Source: an uncultured Eubacterium sp. (lineage in GTDB: Bacteria; Bacillota; Clostridia; Lachnospirales; Lachnospiraceae). From it: a stretch of DNA of 44,358 nt. Shown here piece after piece: positions 34,089-43,516 of the stretch. The notes beneath the pieces were generated by a model. It was not told the origin of the DNA, did no database searches, and saw only the letters and a program-made list of their open reading frames with translations. The position numbers and the translations under genes were made by a program. Location: the NCBI GenBank assembly GCA_947642745.1, contig CANRTU010000037.1, positions 1 to 44,358 on the forward strand. The letters are read 5' to 3'. Numbering within the stretch: position 1 is the first letter of the stretch; each line of letters starts with the position of its first letter.

Positions 34089-35336
34089 ATGTTTGAAATT
34101 CAGGGAACTATCAACACCGCCGTCTGCTATGCCACAGTTGTGGAAGAAGAGGCCATCGCACAGATCCGCCGGATGTGCGATTACGAATTTACCAGAGGAA
34201 GCCGTATCCGGATCATGCCGGATGTCCACTCCGGAAAAGGCTGCACGATCGGCACCACCATGACCATTACGGACAAAGCCGTGCCAAATATTGTGGGCGT
34301 GGACATAGGCTGCGGCATGTACACCGTATGCCTGGGAAAACAGCCTGTTGATTTTGAAAAACTGGACGCTGCCGCCCACTACATCCCGTCGGGGATGAAC
34401 ATCTGGGAAGGCCGGATGGAACGCTTTGATTTAGAAGCGCTGCACTGTTACCGGGAATTAAAAAATACCCGCTGGCTGCAGCGAAGCCTGGGTACGCTGG
34501 GCGGCGGCAATCATTTCATAGAAATTGACCAGGCCACAGACGGCACAAAATATCTGGTCATCCACACCGGCAGCCGCAATCTGGGTAAACAGGTGGCGGA
34601 ACTGTACCAGCAGCTTGCCATTGACTTAAACAAAGGCAAAGAAGATTACCTGAACAGACGGGATGAAATCATCCGCACCTACAAAGAACATGGCCGGAGA
34701 AAAGAAATCCAGAAAGCGCTGAAATCCCTTTTCTGGGAGCAGAAAGAAACTACCATGCCGGAAGATTTATGCTTTCTCTATGGCCGCTGGCTGGAACAAT
34801 ACCTGCATGACGTGGAAATCTGCCAGAACTTCGCCAGACGTAACCGGGAAATCATTGCCGCTGTCTTACTGGAACGGACCGGGCTCACCGGCGGCGACGC
34901 ATTTCACACGATCCACAACTATATTGACACCAGTGAAATGATTTTAAGAAAAGGAGCCATCGCCGCCCACGACGGTGAAAAAATACTCATTCCGGTAAAT
35001 ATGCGTGACGGCAGTATCCTGGCTGCCGGAAAGGGCAATCCGGACTGGAACTTTTCCGCTCCCCATGGAGCCGGACGCATTCTCTCCAGAACTGCCGCCA
35101 GAGACAGACTCAGTATGGAACAATACCGTGAAACCATGAAAGGTATTTATACCACTTCTGTCAATGAATCCACACTGGACGAGGCTCCCATGGCTTATAA
35201 ATCCCTGGACGACATTTTGAGCGTCATTCAGGAATCCGTTCATGTACTGGATATTTTAAAACCCGTGTATAATTTCAAAGCCTCTGGCGACTTGCCCTGG
35301 AAAAAACATAAACAGGAGGTAACAAATGGAACATGA
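34089..35336 (+). CDS. rtcB: RtcB-family RNA ligase (415 aa)
   Basis: GTP- and Mn-dependent ligase that joins RNA 3'-phosphate (or cyclic phosphate) ends to 5'-OH ends. Motifs in order: MPDVHSGKGCTIGTT, GVDIGCGM (metal-binding cysteine), GGGNHFIEI, HTGSRNLGK, a histidine in TIHNYID, GAIAAHDGEKILIPVNMRDG, and SAPHGAGRILSRTAAR with the histidine that takes GMP. The start is the ATG at 34089 with AAGGAG 6 bases upstream; the longer frame has no site. It overlaps the DUF1810 gene by 11 bases. No RtcA or peptide-release-factor homologue is near. Confidence 0.93.
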   Translation: MFEIQGTINTAVCYATVVEEEAIAQIRRMCDYEFTRGSRIRIMPDVHSGKGCTIGTTMTITDKAVPNIVGVDIGCGMYTVCLGKQPVDFEKLDAAAHYIPSGMNIWEGRMERFDLEALHCYRELKNTRWLQRSLGTLGGGNHFIEIDQATDGTKYLVIHTGSRNLGKQVAELYQQLAIDLNKGKEDYLNRRDEIIRTYKEHGRRKEIQKALKSLFWEQKETTMPEDLCFLYGRWLEQYLHDVEICQNFARRNREIIAAVLLERTGLTGGDAFHTIHNYIDTSEMILRKGAIAAHDGEKILIPVNMRDGSILAAGKGNPDWNFSAPHGAGRILSRTAARDRLSMEQYRETMKGIYTTSVNESTLDEAPMAYKSLDDILSVIQESVHVLDILKPVYNFKASGDLPWKKHKQEVTNGT

Positions 35337-35748
35337 TGATTTAGAACGTTTTCTCAAAGCACAGGAACATTCCTATTCCACAGCCCTTTTGGAAATCAAA
35401 AGCGGCCGGAAGAAAAGCCACTGGATGTGGTATATCTTTCCCCAGCTGGCGGGACTTGGCAGAAGCGAAACCGCCGCTTATTACGCTATCCGGGATCTGG
35501 GGCAGGCCAGGGCATATATGGCCCATCCCATCACCGGCTCCCGGCTTATGGAAATCAGCGGGGCGCTGCTGCGTGCGGACTGTTCCGATGCCGGCGCCAT
35601 CTTTGGATTTCCGGACAATCTGAAACTGCGCTCCTGCATGACCCTGTTCGCAGAGGCCTGCCCGGAAACCGTATTGTTTCAGAACGTGCTGGACAAATTT
35701 TTTGACGGCGGAAAAGATGAAGCGACCCTGCGGCTTTTATATCCTTAA
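35326..35748 (+). CDS. DUF1810-family protein (140 aa)
   Basis: Family of unknown function (older name calpastatin-like, COG5579). The signature WMWYIFPQLAGLGRSETAAYYAI is at about residues 33-55, followed by ARAYMAHPITGSRLMEI and DNLKLRSCMTLFAEA. It is all-helical by composition, with no signal peptide. It overlaps the RtcB stop by 11 bases, so the two are translationally coupled, and a response-regulator gene follows after 30 bases. The link with RtcB suggests a role near RNA repair, but this is inference only. Confidence 0.88.
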   Translation: MEHDDLERFLKAQEHSYSTALLEIKSGRKKSHWMWYIFPQLAGLGRSETAAYYAIRDLGQARAYMAHPITGSRLMEISGALLRADCSDAGAIFGFPDNLKLRSCMTLFAEACPETVLFQNVLDKFFDGGKDEATLRLLYP

Positions 35749-35778
35749 ACCAGCAGACCGACAAGGAGGTAAACGCCC

Positions 35779-36468
35779 GTGAAAACACTGCTCATCGCAG
35801 ACGACCACGAACAGATCCTGGATGTATTAAAAGAATATGCGCACCGGGATAACTATAAAGTACATACTGCCAGAACCGGCTTACAGGCACTGGAGCTGTT
35901 TTCCAGGCACAGTTATGATGCGGTTTTGCTGGATGTTATGATGCCGGAAATGGACGGCTTTGAAGTCTGCCGCCAGATCCGCAAAACATCCATGGTTCCT
36001 ATCATTATGATTACCGCCAGGGGTGAGGATTTCGAGCGTATTATGGGACTGGATATCGGGGCCGACGACTATGTGGTAAAGCCTTTTTCGCCCTCAGAAG
36101 TCATGGCTCGGCTGCGGGCGGTACTGCGGCGTATCAGCGGCGCAGACGCAGGCCCGGTACAGGAGCTTTCCAGAAGCGGCCTGTGGATTTCCCTGGATAA
36201 ATATAAAGTGACCCTGGATGACACGGAAATCCATCTGACCAAAAAAGAAACAGAAATTCTCTGGCTGTTAGCTTCCCATGCAGGCACTGTATTTACGAGA
36301 AACCAGATTCTGGATTCTGTCTGGGGTTATGATTATTACGGGGACGACCGGACCGTAGACACACATATGAAACGCATGCGTGCCAAACTGGAAAAGCACC
36401 CGCACCCCGGCTGGGAACTGATTACTGTGCGGGGCGTAGGATACAAATTTGAGGAACGCCATGAATAA
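35779..36468 (+). CDS. OmpR/PhoB-type response regulator of two-component system 2 (229 aa)
   Basis: Receiver domain at residues 3-115: acidic pair in IADDHE, phospho-acceptor aspartate in AVLLDVMMPEMDGF near 51, threonine in MITARGED and lysine in DDYVVKPFSP. Winged-helix output domain at about 130-226, with IHLTKKETEILWLLASHAG and DRTVDTHMKRMRAKLEKHP. The start is GTG at 35779, with AAGGAGG 9 bases upstream. Its stop overlaps the kinase start region. It is the likely activator of the calcium-loop gene downstream, where direct repeats lie ahead of a -10 box. Confidence 0.94.
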   Translation: MKTLLIADDHEQILDVLKEYAHRDNYKVHTARTGLQALELFSRHSYDAVLLDVMMPEMDGFEVCRQIRKTSMVPIIMITARGEDFERIMGLDIGADDYVVKPFSPSEVMARLRAVLRRISGADAGPVQELSRSGLWISLDKYKVTLDDTEIHLTKKETEILWLLASHAGTVFTRNQILDSVWGYDYYGDDRTVDTHMKRMRAKLEKHPHPGWELITVRGVGYKFEERHE

Positions 36469-37969
36469 AATAACAAAGAAACTATTCTGCTATTTTACCG
36501 TACTGCTGGTCTTTTTTGCAATAACAGCCTATGCCTGTTTTCTTGGTGTTTTCCGTTATTACACGCTGTACAATCACGAACAGGACTTAAAAGCCCGGGC
36601 GGAAACAATCTGCGCCCAGCTGGAACAGTTTCTGGAGGTGCCGGCAGACGAAGATGAACCGGACCCCCGGGACAGTCCGGATACCTCCCAGAGAGCCGGA
36701 CGGGGGCAGGGACGGGGCGCTTATCTGCGTTTTATCAACGATATCGCCATGGCGGACGCCTATATACTGGATGCGGAAGGACGCCCGTTTACTTATGGCA
36801 GGCATGGAATTGCCGGAAATATTCCCAGCGAAGACGTGCTGTCTTTTTCCGCACGTGTCTTTTCCAGCGGCAGTTATGCACGTCTCCGCCAGACTGACGC
36901 TAATGGAAACCAGCTGATATTCACAGGTGTCCCCGTTTTTCGCAATCATACCGTCATACTGGCCGTTATTATCCGGGACACCGCCAGAACCGGAGAAGAG
37001 AGTTTTGTGCCTGCCATCACCGTACTTGGCGGCTGTCTGTTCCTTACCCTTCTGCTGTCCGGTATCCCTTCCATCCTGTTATCCAGACGTTTCGTAAAAC
37101 CAATCCAGCAGATTGCCGCCGCCACCAGAGAGCTGACCAGGGGTAATTACCAGACGCTTACAAACGTACACGATTCTACAGAACTGGGCGAACTGGCCCT
37201 GGAAACGGATCTGCTGGCAAAGCGGCTGGAATCTGCCCGCCGGGAAAGCAGGCGGCTGGAACAGATGCAGAAAAACTATATATCCAATATCTCCCATGAA
37301 CTGCGTACGCCTGTCACTGTGATCCGCAGTTCCCTGGAAGCCATCTGCGACGGTGTGGTCACTGGTGAAAAAGCCGCCGCATACCAGCGCCAGATGCTGG
37401 CCGAATGCATTTCCCTGCAGCGTCTGGTAAACGATATGCTGGAATTGTCCCGTTTACAGAACAATGATTTTCCTATCGAAAAAGAGTCCATGGATCTGCT
37501 GCTGGCACTGGAAGACGCCATACGGGCCGTGCGGGTAATCGCAAAAAACAAATCTATTCAGATCGAATACGTAAGCCGGCAGGAAGAATGGCTGATGGAA
37601 GGCGACTATGGACGTCTGCGCCAGATGTTTGTGGCTGCCCTGGAAAATGCCATCAAATATTCACCGGAAGGCGCTCTGGTACTGGTAACAGCAGCAGCGC
37701 AGCAGGAATCTTTTCTGATTTCCATTGAAGACCGGGGATGCGGCATTCCGCCAGAAGATCTGGAGCATATATTTGACAGATTTTACCGCTGCAGACAGAC
37801 CGGCCAGAAAGGTTCCGGTCTGGGGCTTGCCATCATAAAGAGCATCGGGGAAAGACATCAGATTGCGGTCAGCCTGCAAAGCGTCTTCCAGAAAGGAACC
37901 TGCATCATTTTCCAGATCCCGGCAGACAGTCTGCGGATCAGTTCCGGAGAAGAGTCCCTTCAGACCTGA
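36461..37969 (+). CDS. Sensor histidine kinase of two-component system 2 (502 aa)
   Basis: Membrane kinase. TM1 is near residues 8-30 and TM2 near 180-205, with an extracytoplasmic loop of about 150 residues that is acidic near 65-75 (ADEDEPDPRDSPD) and so may meet cations. HAMP follows TM2 (SRRFVKPIQQIAAATRELTRGNY). HisKA has SNISHELRTPVTVIRSS; the ATPase part has LENAIKYS, EDRGCGIP, FDRFYR and GSGLGLAIIKS. The start is the ATG at 36461 with GAGGAA 5 bases upstream, overlapping the regulator stop; a TTG four codons earlier is the alternative. Confidence 0.93.
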   Translation: MNKITKKLFCYFTVLLVFFAITAYACFLGVFRYYTLYNHEQDLKARAETICAQLEQFLEVPADEDEPDPRDSPDTSQRAGRGQGRGAYLRFINDIAMADAYILDAEGRPFTYGRHGIAGNIPSEDVLSFSARVFSSGSYARLRQTDANGNQLIFTGVPVFRNHTVILAVIIRDTARTGEESFVPAITVLGGCLFLTLLLSGIPSILLSRRFVKPIQQIAAATRELTRGNYQTLTNVHDSTELGELALETDLLAKRLESARRESRRLEQMQKNYISNISHELRTPVTVIRSSLEAICDGVVTGEKAAAYQRQMLAECISLQRLVNDMLELSRLQNNDFPIEKESMDLLLALEDAIRAVRVIAKNKSIQIEYVSRQEEWLMEGDYGRLRQMFVAALENAIKYSPEGALVLVTAAAQQESFLISIEDRGCGIPPEDLEHIFDRFYRCRQTGQKGSGLGLAIIKSIGERHQIAVSLQSVFQKGTCIIFQIPADSLRISSGEESLQT

Positions 37970-38041
37970 ATACAGATGTAAACCGGCGCCTTTCAGATCC
38001 GGACTTTCTGATATTGCCCTTATGTCCTTAAAATCTGTACG

Positions 38042-38098
38042 GAAAATGTCTGTAAAATGACATGAAAATGACACATACATATTATAATCTGTCATTAA
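38042..38098 (+). promoter_or_regulatory. Direct repeats and -10 box ahead of the calcium-loop gene
   Basis: GAAAATGTCT, GTAAAATGACAT and GAAAATGACAC follow one another at 38042-38074, spaced 10-12 bases, the layout of OmpR-family sites. TATAAT is at 38093-38098 with no -35 box, as expected for an activated promoter. The leader of about 140 bases contains a hairpin (GGCGTG/CACGCC with GAAAGAG/CTCTTTC, 38168-38204). Confidence 0.6.
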
Positions 38099-38244
38099 GC
38101 CAGAGCGGGGATGGCTCCCAGAGCCGGAATAAAATTTTCTTATTATTCCCTTTCTGGCACAGAGTAAGGCGTGCAGCGAAAGAGAATCCTCTTTCAGACA
38201 CGCCCCGGAAACAATCAGATTATAAAACAAACGGAGGTAACAGT

Positions 38245-38688
38245 ATGAAACGTAAAATAATTGTATGGGTTATGGCAGCAGCAGCTTCAATGAGTCTGAC
38301 AATACCGGCAGCAGCGGCGCCGGCAAAAAAAGCAAAAGCAGTCAAAACTGCTAATGTAACAAAATCTGCCAAAAAAGCCAAAACAACTAAAACAGCACAC
38401 TATTACGCAGACAAAGACGGCAACGGTATTTGTGATAATTATGCAGACGCTGATAAAGACGGCATCTGTGACAACTGCGTCTGGCCGGCAGGAGCTGGCT
38501 ACGGCTGGTCTTTCATTGATGAAGACGGTGACGGCATCTGCGACTATTATCAGAACGGACAGTGCGGAGGAGGCAGATATTTTATTGACGAAGACGGCGA
38601 TGGTGTCTGCGACTATTATGAGAACGGACAGTGCGGCAGAGGCATGGGCTATGGCCAGGGACGTGGCAGGGGCTGCGGCAGACGCTAG
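38245..38688 (+). CDS. Small secreted protein with repeated DxDGDGxCD calcium-type loops (147 aa)
   Basis: Residues 1-25 are a signal peptide (MKRKIIVWVMAAAASMSLT, cleavage near AAAAP). A lysine- and alanine-rich stretch (26-50) follows. Then come four Asp-rich loops: DKDGNGICDNY, DADKDGICDNC, DEDGDGICDYY and DEDGDGVCDYY, the last two inside a repeated unit ending NGQCG. The tail is Gly/Arg-rich (GYGQGRGRGCGRR). The loops resemble thrombospondin type 3 or EF-hand-like calcium loops, so extracellular cation binding is likely. The start is the ATG at 38245 with GGAGG 7 bases upstream. Its place behind two-component system 2, with direct repeats in its promoter, suggests it is a target. Confidence 0.82.
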   Translation: MKRKIIVWVMAAAASMSLTIPAAAAPAKKAKAVKTANVTKSAKKAKTTKTAHYYADKDGNGICDNYADADKDGICDNCVWPAGAGYGWSFIDEDGDGICDYYQNGQCGGGRYFIDEDGDGVCDYYENGQCGRGMGYGQGRGRGCGRR

Positions 38689-38835
38689 AGCGTGTTTGAA
38701 AAATCATTCCCAGCATATGCACTCCCCACTTTGTACCCTGAAGGGCATGATACGGATTATTTTACCCCAATTTAGTCAATGTAGCCCGCTATATCATGCC
38801 CTTTAGGGTACATCTGACAGAAAGAATTTTTCAAA
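38687..38835. mobile_element. Degenerate relative of the 117-bp inverted-repeat element
   Basis: The left end AGAGCGTGTTTGAAAAAT is identical to that at 22256 and starts inside the stop codon of the calcium-loop gene. The right end keeps only ATTTTTCAAA. Inside, two 20-base arms pair with a single wobble (GTACCCTGAAGGGCATGATA and its partner) around a long loop. Confidence 0.6.
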
Positions 38836-38966
38836 GCAAACCGCAATTGCATATAATTTTCCGGAACTTATTTCCTCCTGCACACGGTTATCCTGTCTGC
38901 TGGAATATATGCGGGAAAGACAGGAAAGATAAACGGATACTGCCGGAAACAGCCGGAGAAAGGCGT

Positions 38967-38990
38967 CCGGAAGATACGGTTATCTTCCGG
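38967..38990. other. Hairpin downstream of the transglutaminase-like gene
   Basis: CCGGAAGATA/TATCTTCCGG with a 4-base loop, 35 bases past the minus-strand stop. The U tract is weak (CCTTTC), so it is only a possible terminator. Confidence 0.4.
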
Positions 38991-39025
38991 CTGCTATAAT
39001 AAAAAATACAGTTCATCTCCCGGGC

Positions 39026-40060
39026 TTATCTCAAATATTTACAATAGCTCACATATTCTGACCGGAACTTTTTTGTATTCCAGGTATGATTCTGCCCCAT
39101 CAGCTGTTTTGTAATCAGAAAATAGTCATACCGGATACTGCTCCCGGTCTGCAGCGTCTTATCCCAGGTGCAGTCCACATACCGGTACCGGCCGTCACAC
39201 GCCACATAATTCCAGGCGTGGTCACCAGTACTGACAAGACCGCATACCGCAATGGAATCCAGTCCCGCTTTTTGTGCCAGCAGATTAAAAGCGGCCGTAT
39301 ACCCCTGGCAGACCGACAGCCCCTTCACCAGCGCCCCGTATGCCGTCAGGGATTCTTCATATCCGCTGATTTTTTTCAGCCCATAGTTATAAGCGCAATG
39401 TTTCATCAGATAATCATGGATAGCCTGAAACTTCTGCGTTTCTGTCATGGCCGGCGTCAGAATATTCCGGACTATACGGCCGGCTTTATCATCCGCTGCC
39501 CGCATTCTGCGGTTCTGGTCTGCTTTTGTCAGTTCGCTGCTTCTGTGATATCCATAAGTGCCATTGCTGTTTTTCCAGACCATCGTATTATAATTATATT
39601 CCGGGTGCTGCTGAAGCATCAGCAGAAACACCGGATAAAAAGACCTGTCACTGTAAAATTTTGTGCTGTAGTCGCAGTTTTTTAATGCCTTTAACGCAGC
39701 TTTACAGGCTGCGTCTTTATTTTTCAGCCTGTGTACTTTCAGCAGGGAATCTCCGGTAAATGTAAACGTATAGGTAGCCAGCCCGTCTGTTTCCTGCCTC
39801 TGGTATGTATATTCTTCTGTGAAAAGCATTCCCTGTTTTTCCGCTGCTTTTGAAAGCTGATTCAGCAGCTGGTCCAGCGTATATTCCGCAGATGTCTGGA
39901 ACGTAACCTGCTTCCCGCCTTCACGGACTGCCTGCCCAAACCGCCGGCCTACATCCGTAATATCCAGCGGCGCTGCCTGTGCCGGTACGCCGCTGCCCGC
40001 AACAGAAAACAGACAGAGTGCCACCACACAGCAAATCTGATAAATCCTGTATCTTTTCAT
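39026..40060 (-). CDS. Secreted transglutaminase-like (papain-fold) protein (344 aa)
   Basis: Signal peptide at residues 1-30 (IYQICCVVALCLFSVAGSG, cleavage near AQAAP). The transglutaminase-like domain covers about 195-320: the catalytic cysteine is in GLSVCQGYTAAFNLLAQKAG, the histidine in STGDHAWNYV and the aspartate in RYVDCTWD. The region before it (35-190) is family-specific. Such proteins are often peptidases or cross-linkers at the cell surface; the true activity is open. The ATG at 40060 has AAAGGA upstream. The secA terminator lies just ahead of it, so it may have its own promoter or depend on readthrough. Confidence 0.88.
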   Translation of the reverse strand: MKRYRIYQICCVVALCLFSVAGSGVPAQAAPLDITDVGRRFGQAVREGGKQVTFQTSAEYTLDQLLNQLSKAAEKQGMLFTEEYTYQRQETDGLATYTFTFTGDSLLKVHRLKNKDAACKAALKALKNCDYSTKFYSDRSFYPVFLLMLQQHPEYNYNTMVWKNSNGTYGYHRSSELTKADQNRRMRAADDKAGRIVRNILTPAMTETQKFQAIHDYLMKHCAYNYGLKKISGYEESLTAYGALVKGLSVCQGYTAAFNLLAQKAGLDSIAVCGLVSTGDHAWNYVACDGRYRYVDCTWDKTLQTGSSIRYDYFLITKQLMGQNHTWNTKKFRSEYVSYCKYLR

Positions 40061-40081
40061 AATTTATACGTCCTTTACTGT

Positions 40082-40121
40082 AAAAAGCCCGGATCGTATT
40101 CGATTCATTTTTACGATCCGG
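40082..40121 (-). terminator. Intrinsic terminator behind secA
   Basis: The 10-bp stem CCGGATCGTA/TACGATCCGG has a 13-nt loop and is followed on the minus strand by GCTTTTTA. It sits about 90 bases past the secA stop and 20 bases ahead of the next start codon. Confidence 0.8.
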
Positions 40122-40137
40122 ACAGCGGCATAATAAT

Positions 40138-40175
40138 AGCAGAATTACATGACAAATTCTCTTTGTAATTCTGCT
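40138..40175. other. Second hairpin in the secA 3' region
   Basis: AGCAGAATTACA/TGTAATTCTGCT, 12 bp perfect, loop of 14. No U tract follows, so it is likely an mRNA 3' stabiliser. Close by, AAAGCGTGTCTGAAA (40192-) resembles the end of the 117-bp element. Confidence 0.45.
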
Positions 40176-40208
40176 TATCATTATTTCCCAAAGCGTGTCT
40201 GAAACCAT

Positions 40209-42779
40209 TTAAATTTTATTCATACAGCAGTGCTTAAACTTTTTACCGCTGCCACACGGACACAGATCATTTGGATATACTTTTTTGCTTTCCCGTGATT
40301 TCGGTTTTTTCGCAGCGCTGTCGTCTTTATTCGTTCCGGTTACTTTGGCCACTTCTTCCCGTCCTACTTTTTCTTCAATTCTGACATGATACAGCGCACG
40401 CAGCGTATCTTCCCGCATATTCTGGGTCATGGCGTCAAACATTTCAAAGCCCATCAGTTTGTACTCTACCAGCGGGTCCCGCTGTCCATACGCCTGCAGG
40501 CCGATTCCCTGACGCAGCTGGTCCATATCATCCAGGTGGTTCATCCACTTACGGTCAATCACCTTTAACAGAATTACCCGCTCCAGTTCCCGGATCGCTT
40601 CCGGTTCCGGAAATTCTGCTTCTTTTTCTTCATACAGCCTGACCGCCTGCTCTTTGAGCTTATGTTTGATTGCGCTGACATTTTTACAGTCAGCCATACT
40701 TTCAGAAGACAATGACTCCAGTGGAATAACCGGCAGCAGCAGCTGGTTCAATTCGTTAAAATCCCATTCCTCTCTGCTCACATCATCAGACAGACAGGTA
40801 TCTACTGTACCTTCCACAAAATCCACAATCATTTTGTAAATCGAATCCCGCATGTTGTCCCCGTTAAGCACTTTCATACGTTCTTCATATACAATTTCCC
40901 TCTGGTCGTTCATAACCTGGTCGTATTCCAGCAGATTTTTACGAATGCCAAAGTTGTTGCCCTCTATTTTTTTCTGGGCTTTTTCAATGGCATTTGTAAG
41001 CATTTTATGCTGGATTTCTTCACCTTCCGGCACACCCATGGCAGTAAAAATATCCATCAGTTTTTCTGAACCAAACAGACGCATCAGATCATCCTCCAGG
41101 GAAATGTAAAACTTGGATTCCCCCGGATCACCCTGACGGCCGGAACGGCCACGCAGCTGGTTGTCAATACGTCTGGATTCATGCCTCTCCGTACCTATAA
41201 TTTTCAGTCCGCCTGCTGCCCTGGATTCCTCATCCAGCTTAATATCCGTACCACGGCCAGCCATATTGGTGGCAATGGTCACCGTTCCATGCTCACCGGC
41301 ATGGCTGACAATTTCAGCCTCCAGCTCGTGGAATTTAGCGTTTAACACCTGATGCTTAATGCCCCGGCGGCTTAACATCTGGTCCAGCAGCTCAGAAGTC
41401 TCGATCGTAACCGTACCTACCAGAACCGGCTGTCCCTTCTCATAACTGGATTCCACGTCGTCGCAGACTGCACGGAATTTTTCTTTCTGTGTCTTGTATA
41501 CGGCGTCCTGATGGTCTCTGCGGATTACTGGCAGATTAGTCGGAATCTCAATTACGTCCATACCGTAAATATCCCGGAACTCCTGCTCTTCTGTCAGCGC
41601 CGTACCAGTCATGCCTGCTTTCTTTTCGAATTTATTAAAAAAGTTCTGAAAAGTAATGGTAGCCAGTGTCCTGGACTCCCGTTTTACCTTTACATGCTCT
41701 TTTGCCTCAATGGCCTGATGCAGTCCGTCCGAATAACGCCGCCCCGGCATAATACGTCCGGTAAATTCATCTACAATCAGTACTTCATCATCTTTTACCA
41801 CATAGTCTTTGTCACGGAACATCAGATTGTGGGCCCGCAGCGCCAGTATAATATTATGCTGGATTTCCAGATTTTCCGCATCTGCCAGATTGTCAATCTT
41901 AAAAAATTTCTCGACTTTTTTTACACCTTCCGCTGTAAGATTGACCACCTTGTCTTTTTCATTTACAATAAAATCTCCGTCCTCTTCCACTTCCACGCCC
42001 ATGATGGCGTCCATCTTTGTATATTCTCCATTGCCTTCGCCACGCTTCATCTGTCTGGCCAGAATATCACAGGCTTCATAGAGTTTTGTGGATTTTCCGC
42101 TCTGTCCGGAAATGATCAGCGGCGTTCTTGCCTCGTCCACAAGAATGGAATCCACTTCGTCCACGATGGCAAAGTGCAGTCCTCTCTGTACGAGCTGCTC
42201 TTTGTAAATGACCATATTATCTCTCAGATAATCAAAACCCAGTTCATTATTTGTCACATAAGTGATGTCACAGCCGTAAGCTTCACGGCGTTCGTCATTC
42301 TCCATGGAATTTAAAATACAGCCTACTTTCAGACCCAGAAATTCATGCACCTGACCCATTTCTGTAGCGTCACGCTGCGCCAGGTAATCATTGACCGTCA
42401 CGATATGCACACCTTTGCCTTCCAGTGCGTTCAGATAAGAAGGCATGGTAGCCACAAGCGTTTTTCCTTCACCGGTTTTCATCTCCGCAATTCTGCCCTG
42501 ATGCAGAATAATCCCGCCCATCAGCTGCACACGGTATGGCTCTAACCCAAGTACACGTCTGGAAGCTTCCCGTACTACCGCAAAAGCTTCCACCAGAATA
42601 TCATCCATTGTCTCGCCTGCTTCCAGGCGTTTTTTAAATTCTGAAGTCTTGTCCTTTAATCCGTCATCGGATAATTCCATCATGGCTGGACGCAGATTTT
42701 CAATTTTATCCACAAGCGGCCTGATTCTTTTCAACTCACGTTCACTATGCGTACCAAATAATTTGTCAAATGCTCCCAT
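40209..42779 (-). CDS. secA: Preprotein translocase ATPase SecA (856 aa)
   Basis: Motor of the Sec export pathway, at the membrane with SecYEG. NBD1 has the Walker [21 protein letters not shown] near residue 100 and [19 protein letters not shown] near 210. NBD2 carries [16 protein letters not shown] near 490 and [27 protein letters not shown]. The scaffold and C-terminal linker follow. The last 20 residues are the SEC-C zinc motif [13 protein letters not shown]. The start is the ATG at 42779, because AGGAG lies 5 bases upstream and MGAFDKLFG is the usual N-terminus; in-frame codons further up lack support. A promoter is at 42932-42960. Confidence 0.97.
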   Translation of the reverse strand: MGAFDKLFGTHSERELKRIRPLVDKIENLRPAMMELSDDGLKDKTSEFKKRLEAGETMDDILVEAFAVVREASRRVLGLEPYRVQLMGGIILHQGRIAEMKTGEGKTLVATMPSYLNALEGKGVHIVTVNDYLAQRDATEMGQVHEFLGLKVGCILNSMENDERREAYGCDITYVTNNELGFDYLRDNMVIYKEQLVQRGLHFAIVDEVDSILVDEARTPLIISGQSGKSTKLYEACDILARQMKRGEGNGEYTKMDAIMGVEVEEDGDFIVNEKDKVVNLTAEGVKKVEKFFKIDNLADAENLEIQHNIILALRAHNLMFRDKDYVVKDDEVLIVDEFTGRIMPGRRYSDGLHQAIEAKEHVKVKRESRTLATITFQNFFNKFEKKAGMTGTALTEEQEFRDIYGMDVIEIPTNLPVIRRDHQDAVYKTQKEKFRAVCDDVESSYEKGQPVLVGTVTIETSELLDQMLSRRGIKHQVLNAKFHELEAEIVSHAGEHGTVTIATNMAGRGTDIKLDEESRAAGGLKIIGTERHESRRIDNQLRGRSGRQGDPGESKFYISLEDDLMRLFGSEKLMDIFTAMGVPEGEEIQHKMLTNAIEKAQKKIEGNNFGIRKNLLEYDQVMNDQREIVYEERMKVLNGDNMRDSIYKMIVDFVEGTVDTCLSDDVSREEWDFNELNQLLLPVIPLESLSSESMADCKNVSAIKHKLKEQAVRLYEEKEAEFPEPEAIRELERVILLKVIDRKWMNHLDDMDQLRQGIGLQAYGQRDPLVEYKLMGFEMFDAMTQNMREDTLRALYHVRIEEKVGREEVAKVTGTNKDDSAAKKPKSRESKKVYPNDLCPCGSGKKFKHCCMNKI

Positions 42780-42931
42780 ACAATCTCCTATCATTCTTAG
42801 AGTCTTCTCTTCATTACCGTTTTGCCCCGGACGCTGCAGCAAAGTAATTCTGACGTAACGTCTGTAAGATCAGTGCCGGTTCCTGACAGTCTATTAGTAT
42901 AAACTTATTATGTCATCACAAAATCGCATAT

Positions 42932-42960
42932 ATTATACCACTACTTGCTTTCTGAAACAA
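42932..42960 (-). promoter_or_regulatory. Promoter of secA
   Basis: On the minus strand TTGTTT is followed after 17 bases by TATAAT with an extended TGG, about 153 bases upstream of the start codon. Confidence 0.7.
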
Positions 42961-43140
42961 TAGATAATACAGTGAACTATTTGTGAATATTTTATAAACG
43001 CTTACTATCCACACCCGCTGTCACCAGTTCCACTTTTTCCGGAGCGTATCCGGATTGTTACATAACACTGATCCCGTATGGAATTATCATAATACGACAC
43101 AGCCGCAGGTTCCAGTATAAATTTTTCCCAGTATACAATG

Positions 43141-43162
43141 AAAAAGCATTTCTCTGCTTTTT
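43141..43162. terminator. Weak hairpin with T run between secA and the repeat array
   Basis: AAAAAGCA/TGCTTTTT with a 6-base loop; the flanks GTATAC and AGTATAAC extend it slightly. It could mark the end of a plus-strand transcript. The remaining 42961-43341 shows no gene and becomes very AT-rich. Confidence 0.35.
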
Positions 43163-43341
43163 AGTATAACAATATTATTCCTCTTCCGGCCCCTGCAGAA
43201 CGCATTTTTCATACATCATCCTTCCAGAATCCATTAGTTACTTCTTTTTAACTTTTCGTTCACATTTTATCAGATATTTTTATTGTTTTTTATATACAAT
43301 CTGATTAATAAAAAATTTTTTTATTTTTTTCAAATTAATTA

Positions 43342-43370
43342 TTGACATCTCAACAGTTATTTGATATTAT
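43342..43370 (+). promoter_or_regulatory. Strong sigma-A promoter reading into the repeat array
   Basis: A consensus TTGACA is followed after exactly 17 bases by TATTAT. Transcription should start near 43377 and run through the array to beyond the window. It is the best plus-strand promoter of the window. Confidence 0.8.
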
Positions 43371-43410
43371 AAGTTCAACAAAAACAAGCAACACTTCATA
43401 AACAACTCGG

Positions 43411-43478
43411 ACATCACATTTCTTAGTAACGGGATATCATTTAAGAAATGGATGTTAACAAAAAAAGGAGGAGATTCC
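43411..43478 (+). other. Leader hairpin and orphan ribosome site ahead of the array
   Basis: ACATC-ATTTCTTA at 43411-43425 pairs with TAAGAAAT-GATGT at 43442-43455. AAAAAAAGGAGGAGA follows at about 43461-43473, a perfect Shine-Dalgarno, yet no ATG, GTG or TTG occurs within useful distance. The first ATG is near 43510, inside the run-up to the first array motif. Confidence 0.55.
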
Positions 43479-43516
43479 ACCAAAAACTGAACGAATCACC
43501 CCATAATCCATGAAAC

